Shown here in pieces: positions 9,168-10,180 of a stretch of DNA of 10,180 nt. The stretch is from contig JACXUN010000037.1 of the NCBI GenBank assembly GCA_014763905.1, forward strand, positions 1 to 10,180, given 5' to 3'. Positions within the stretch are counted from its first letter, which is position 1. Every line of letters begins with the position of its first letter. The notes below the pieces were generated by a model, which was not told where the DNA came from, made no database searches, and saw nothing but the letters and a program-made list of their open reading frames with translations. This DNA is from Campylobacterales bacterium (lineage in GTDB: Bacteria > Campylobacterota > Campylobacteria > Campylobacterales > Sulfurovaceae). The position numbers and the translations under genes were made by a program.

Positions 9168-9554
9168 ATGAAGCTCATGAAACTTGAGATCGTGACACCA
9201 GACGGTGTTATCTTCAATGATGAAGTTAAGCAGGTCACACTACCGGGTAGCGAAGGTGAATTCGGTGTTCTGGCTGACCATGCGGCATTGGTATCACTTT
9301 TGGATACCGGTGTTATCGTCATCGATACAACCGACAACAAAGAGATTTCGGTTGCCGTTGACTCTGGATATGTGAAAGTCGATGAAGAGAAGACCCTTTG
9401 TGTAGTAGATGGTGCGGTTGCACTCAGCGGTGATGATTCCAGTCTTGCTGCAGCTATCGAAGAGGCTAAAGAGCTTCTCGATAAATCGAAAAACTCAGCT
9501 ACAGCTATCGCTGCAGCGAAGAGTAAAGTCGAGAGTATCGGTAAACGTTACTAA
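9168..9554 (+). CDS. atpC: ATP synthase F1 subunit epsilon
   Basis: The rotor-foot subunit that couples gamma to the c-ring and can inhibit ATP hydrolysis through its C-terminal helices. It is 128 residues: the N-terminal beta-sandwich (LEIVTPDGVIFNDEVKQVTLPGSEGEFGVLADHAALVSLL) to about 85, then two helices, slightly shorter than in E. coli. AAAGGAG (9154-9160) lies seven bases before the chosen ATG; a second ATG three codons on fits the family start less well by spacing. This is the last gene of the operon, and the terminator stem begins in its stop codon. Confidence 0.96.
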   Translation: MKLMKLEIVTPDGVIFNDEVKQVTLPGSEGEFGVLADHAALVSLLDTGVIVIDTTDNKEISVAVDSGYVKVDEEKTLCVVDGAVALSGDDSSLAAAIEEAKELLDKSKNSATAIAAAKSKVESIGKRY

Positions 9555-9579
9555 GATTTTAGGGGTTTCCCTAAAGTCT
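9554..9579 (+). terminator. Intrinsic terminator of the atp operon
   Basis: An 11-bp stem with one G-T pair: 9554-9564 (AGATTTTAGGG) pairs with 9569-9579 (CCCTAAAGTCT) around the loop GTTT. T-rich DNA follows (TTTCAGTTTTTGCAATTTTTTT). The stem starts at the last base of the atpC stop codon, so the operon ends here. Confidence 0.85.
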
Positions 9580-9691
9580 ATTTCAGTTTTTGCAATTTTT
9601 TTCCAATTTTATAATTCTTCTTCCCTAATTTCATCAAAACTTACCTAAACTTTTAATAAAATAATTTATTTCTTACATAAAGTTTAATTTA

Positions 9692-10037
9692 ATGATTAAA
9701 AAAGAAAATATGATATCTGTGTGATCGGTTCAGGTCCAGCGGGTTTTGCCACAGCGATGCGTTCATATGATTTTGGCAATCATGTGGTGATTATCAAAGG
9801 AGAATCACTCGGTGGAGTCGGGATTAAACGAGGTGCTTTAGCTTCCAAGACCTTGTGGGAACTCAGGTTATAATGAACAGCAACACCCGACTGCATGACA
9901 TTATGAAAACGATCCATCCACACCCAAGCATTAGTGAGGGGATTCAGGAGTGTTTACGGATATTGAAGGGGAAATCGATTATGAAGCCTGAAGCCTTTCC
10001 TAAAGCGATTCAGTTTAAAGTTTGGGAGCCTTCTTAA
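9692..10037 (+). pseudogene. Broken flavoprotein oxidoreductase gene (dihydrolipoamide dehydrogenase-like)
   Basis: Two ends of one gene survive. The N-terminal piece (about 9709-9864) encodes YDICVIGSGPAGFATAMRSYD, a Rossmann FAD-binding start, and ends at LASKTLWEL before a TAA at 9871. The C-terminal piece (about 9876-10037) encodes HDIMKTIHPHPSISEGIQE and beyond, the dimerisation-domain segment with the conserved HPHP of this family. About 370 of roughly 470 residues between them are missing and the frames differ. The likely ATG at 9692 is also out of frame with the FAD motif; adding one A in the run at 9705-9708 would restore MIKKEKYDICVIG. The redox CxxxxC of true dihydrolipoamide dehydrogenase is absent (GGVGIKRGA), so this was a related cysteine-free flavoprotein or has mutated. 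No clear ribosome site is seen. Confidence 0.85.
9859..9870 (+). repeat. 12-bp copy of the terminal-repeat tip at the pseudogene deletion junction
   Basis: GAACTCAGGTTA is identical to bases 83-94 of the left terminal repeat and lies exactly where the N-terminal and C-terminal pieces of the flavoprotein gene meet. The first six bases (GAACTC) also encode the native Glu-Leu of the WEL motif, so they may be shared microhomology. The orientation matches the left copy, with the repeat tip facing right. Confidence 0.6.
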
Positions 10038-10058
10038 ACTTTTCAAGAGAACAAATAT

Positions 10059-10064
10059 GATACT
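10059..10064 (+). promoter_or_regulatory. Candidate -10 box (GATACT) pointing into the right repeat
   Basis: GATACT followed by ATTGCCCCCAT closely resembles TATACT-ATTCCCCAT at 108-122. It lies after the pseudogene and before the right repeat. It may have driven a gene now displaced beyond the repeat. The evidence is by eye only. Confidence 0.3.
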
Positions 10065-10085
10065 ATTGCCCCCATTAGACTTTTA

Positions 10086-10180
10086 TTAACCTGAGTTCGA
10101 CGGGATATCATAGTCACAGCTTTACGAGGTTTTTTGTAGGCAAAGTCAAATTTTTGCGGGACTAACGAGTTAATTCAAAA
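10086..10180. repeat. Right copy of the 95-bp terminal inverted repeat
   Basis: The exact reverse complement of 1-95, with the tip TTAACCTGAGTTCGACGGG facing the unique DNA. The body of the presumed insertion sequence lies to the right of the window. Perfect identity implies either recent transposition of the same element to both sides or an assembly ending in one collapsed repeat. Confidence 0.8.

Noticed and set aside
9855..10037. Apparent 60-residue small gene beginning with GTG
   Set aside because: Its residues from about 13 on are the C-terminus of a flavoprotein oxidoreductase, and its start lies in the deletion scar, so it is part of the pseudogene.

Overview
The window reads as chromosomal DNA of a Campylobacterota bacterium (former Epsilonproteobacteria), most likely a Sulfurovum/Sulfurimonas-type lineage. 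This rests on gene order (fmt, birA, parA, parB, then an F-ATPase operon beginning with paired b' and b subunits), the low-GC coding style, promoters made of a TATAAT box without a clear -35, and protein sequence style. The order matches what I know from Campylobacter. Lineage below phylum is inference.

Layout. Positions 1-95 and 10086-10180 are perfect inverted copies of one repeat, so unique sequence runs only from 96 to 10085. After a short leader with two candidate -10 boxes come four tightly packed forward genes: fmt (initiator-tRNA formylation), birA (biotin ligase), parA/soj and parB/spo0J (chromosome segregation). Their junctions overlap by 20 bp, overlap by 4 bp, and have a 3-bp gap. 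An AT-rich non-coding gap of about 400 bp follows, holding two candidate -10 boxes for the next operon. Then come atpF', atpF, atpH, atpA, atpG, atpD and atpC, ending in a strong intrinsic terminator at 9554-9579. Membrane subunits a and c (atpB, atpE) are absent, as expected in this phylum, where they lie elsewhere.

After the terminator, where Campylobacter has exbB/exbD, there is only a broken flavoprotein gene of the dihydrolipoamide dehydrogenase-like family. It has a one-base frameshift near its start and has lost its whole middle. The deletion junction carries 12 bp identical to the tip of the terminal repeat. This suggests that an insertion sequence once sat in the gene and was removed with the gene's centre through a GAACTC microhomology.

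Functionally the core is housekeeping: translation initiation, biotinylation, origin segregation and ATP synthesis. I see no new enzymatic or defence system. The unusual signals all concern the mobile repeat: the identical inverted ends, the deletion scar, and the loss of conserved neighbours on both sides.
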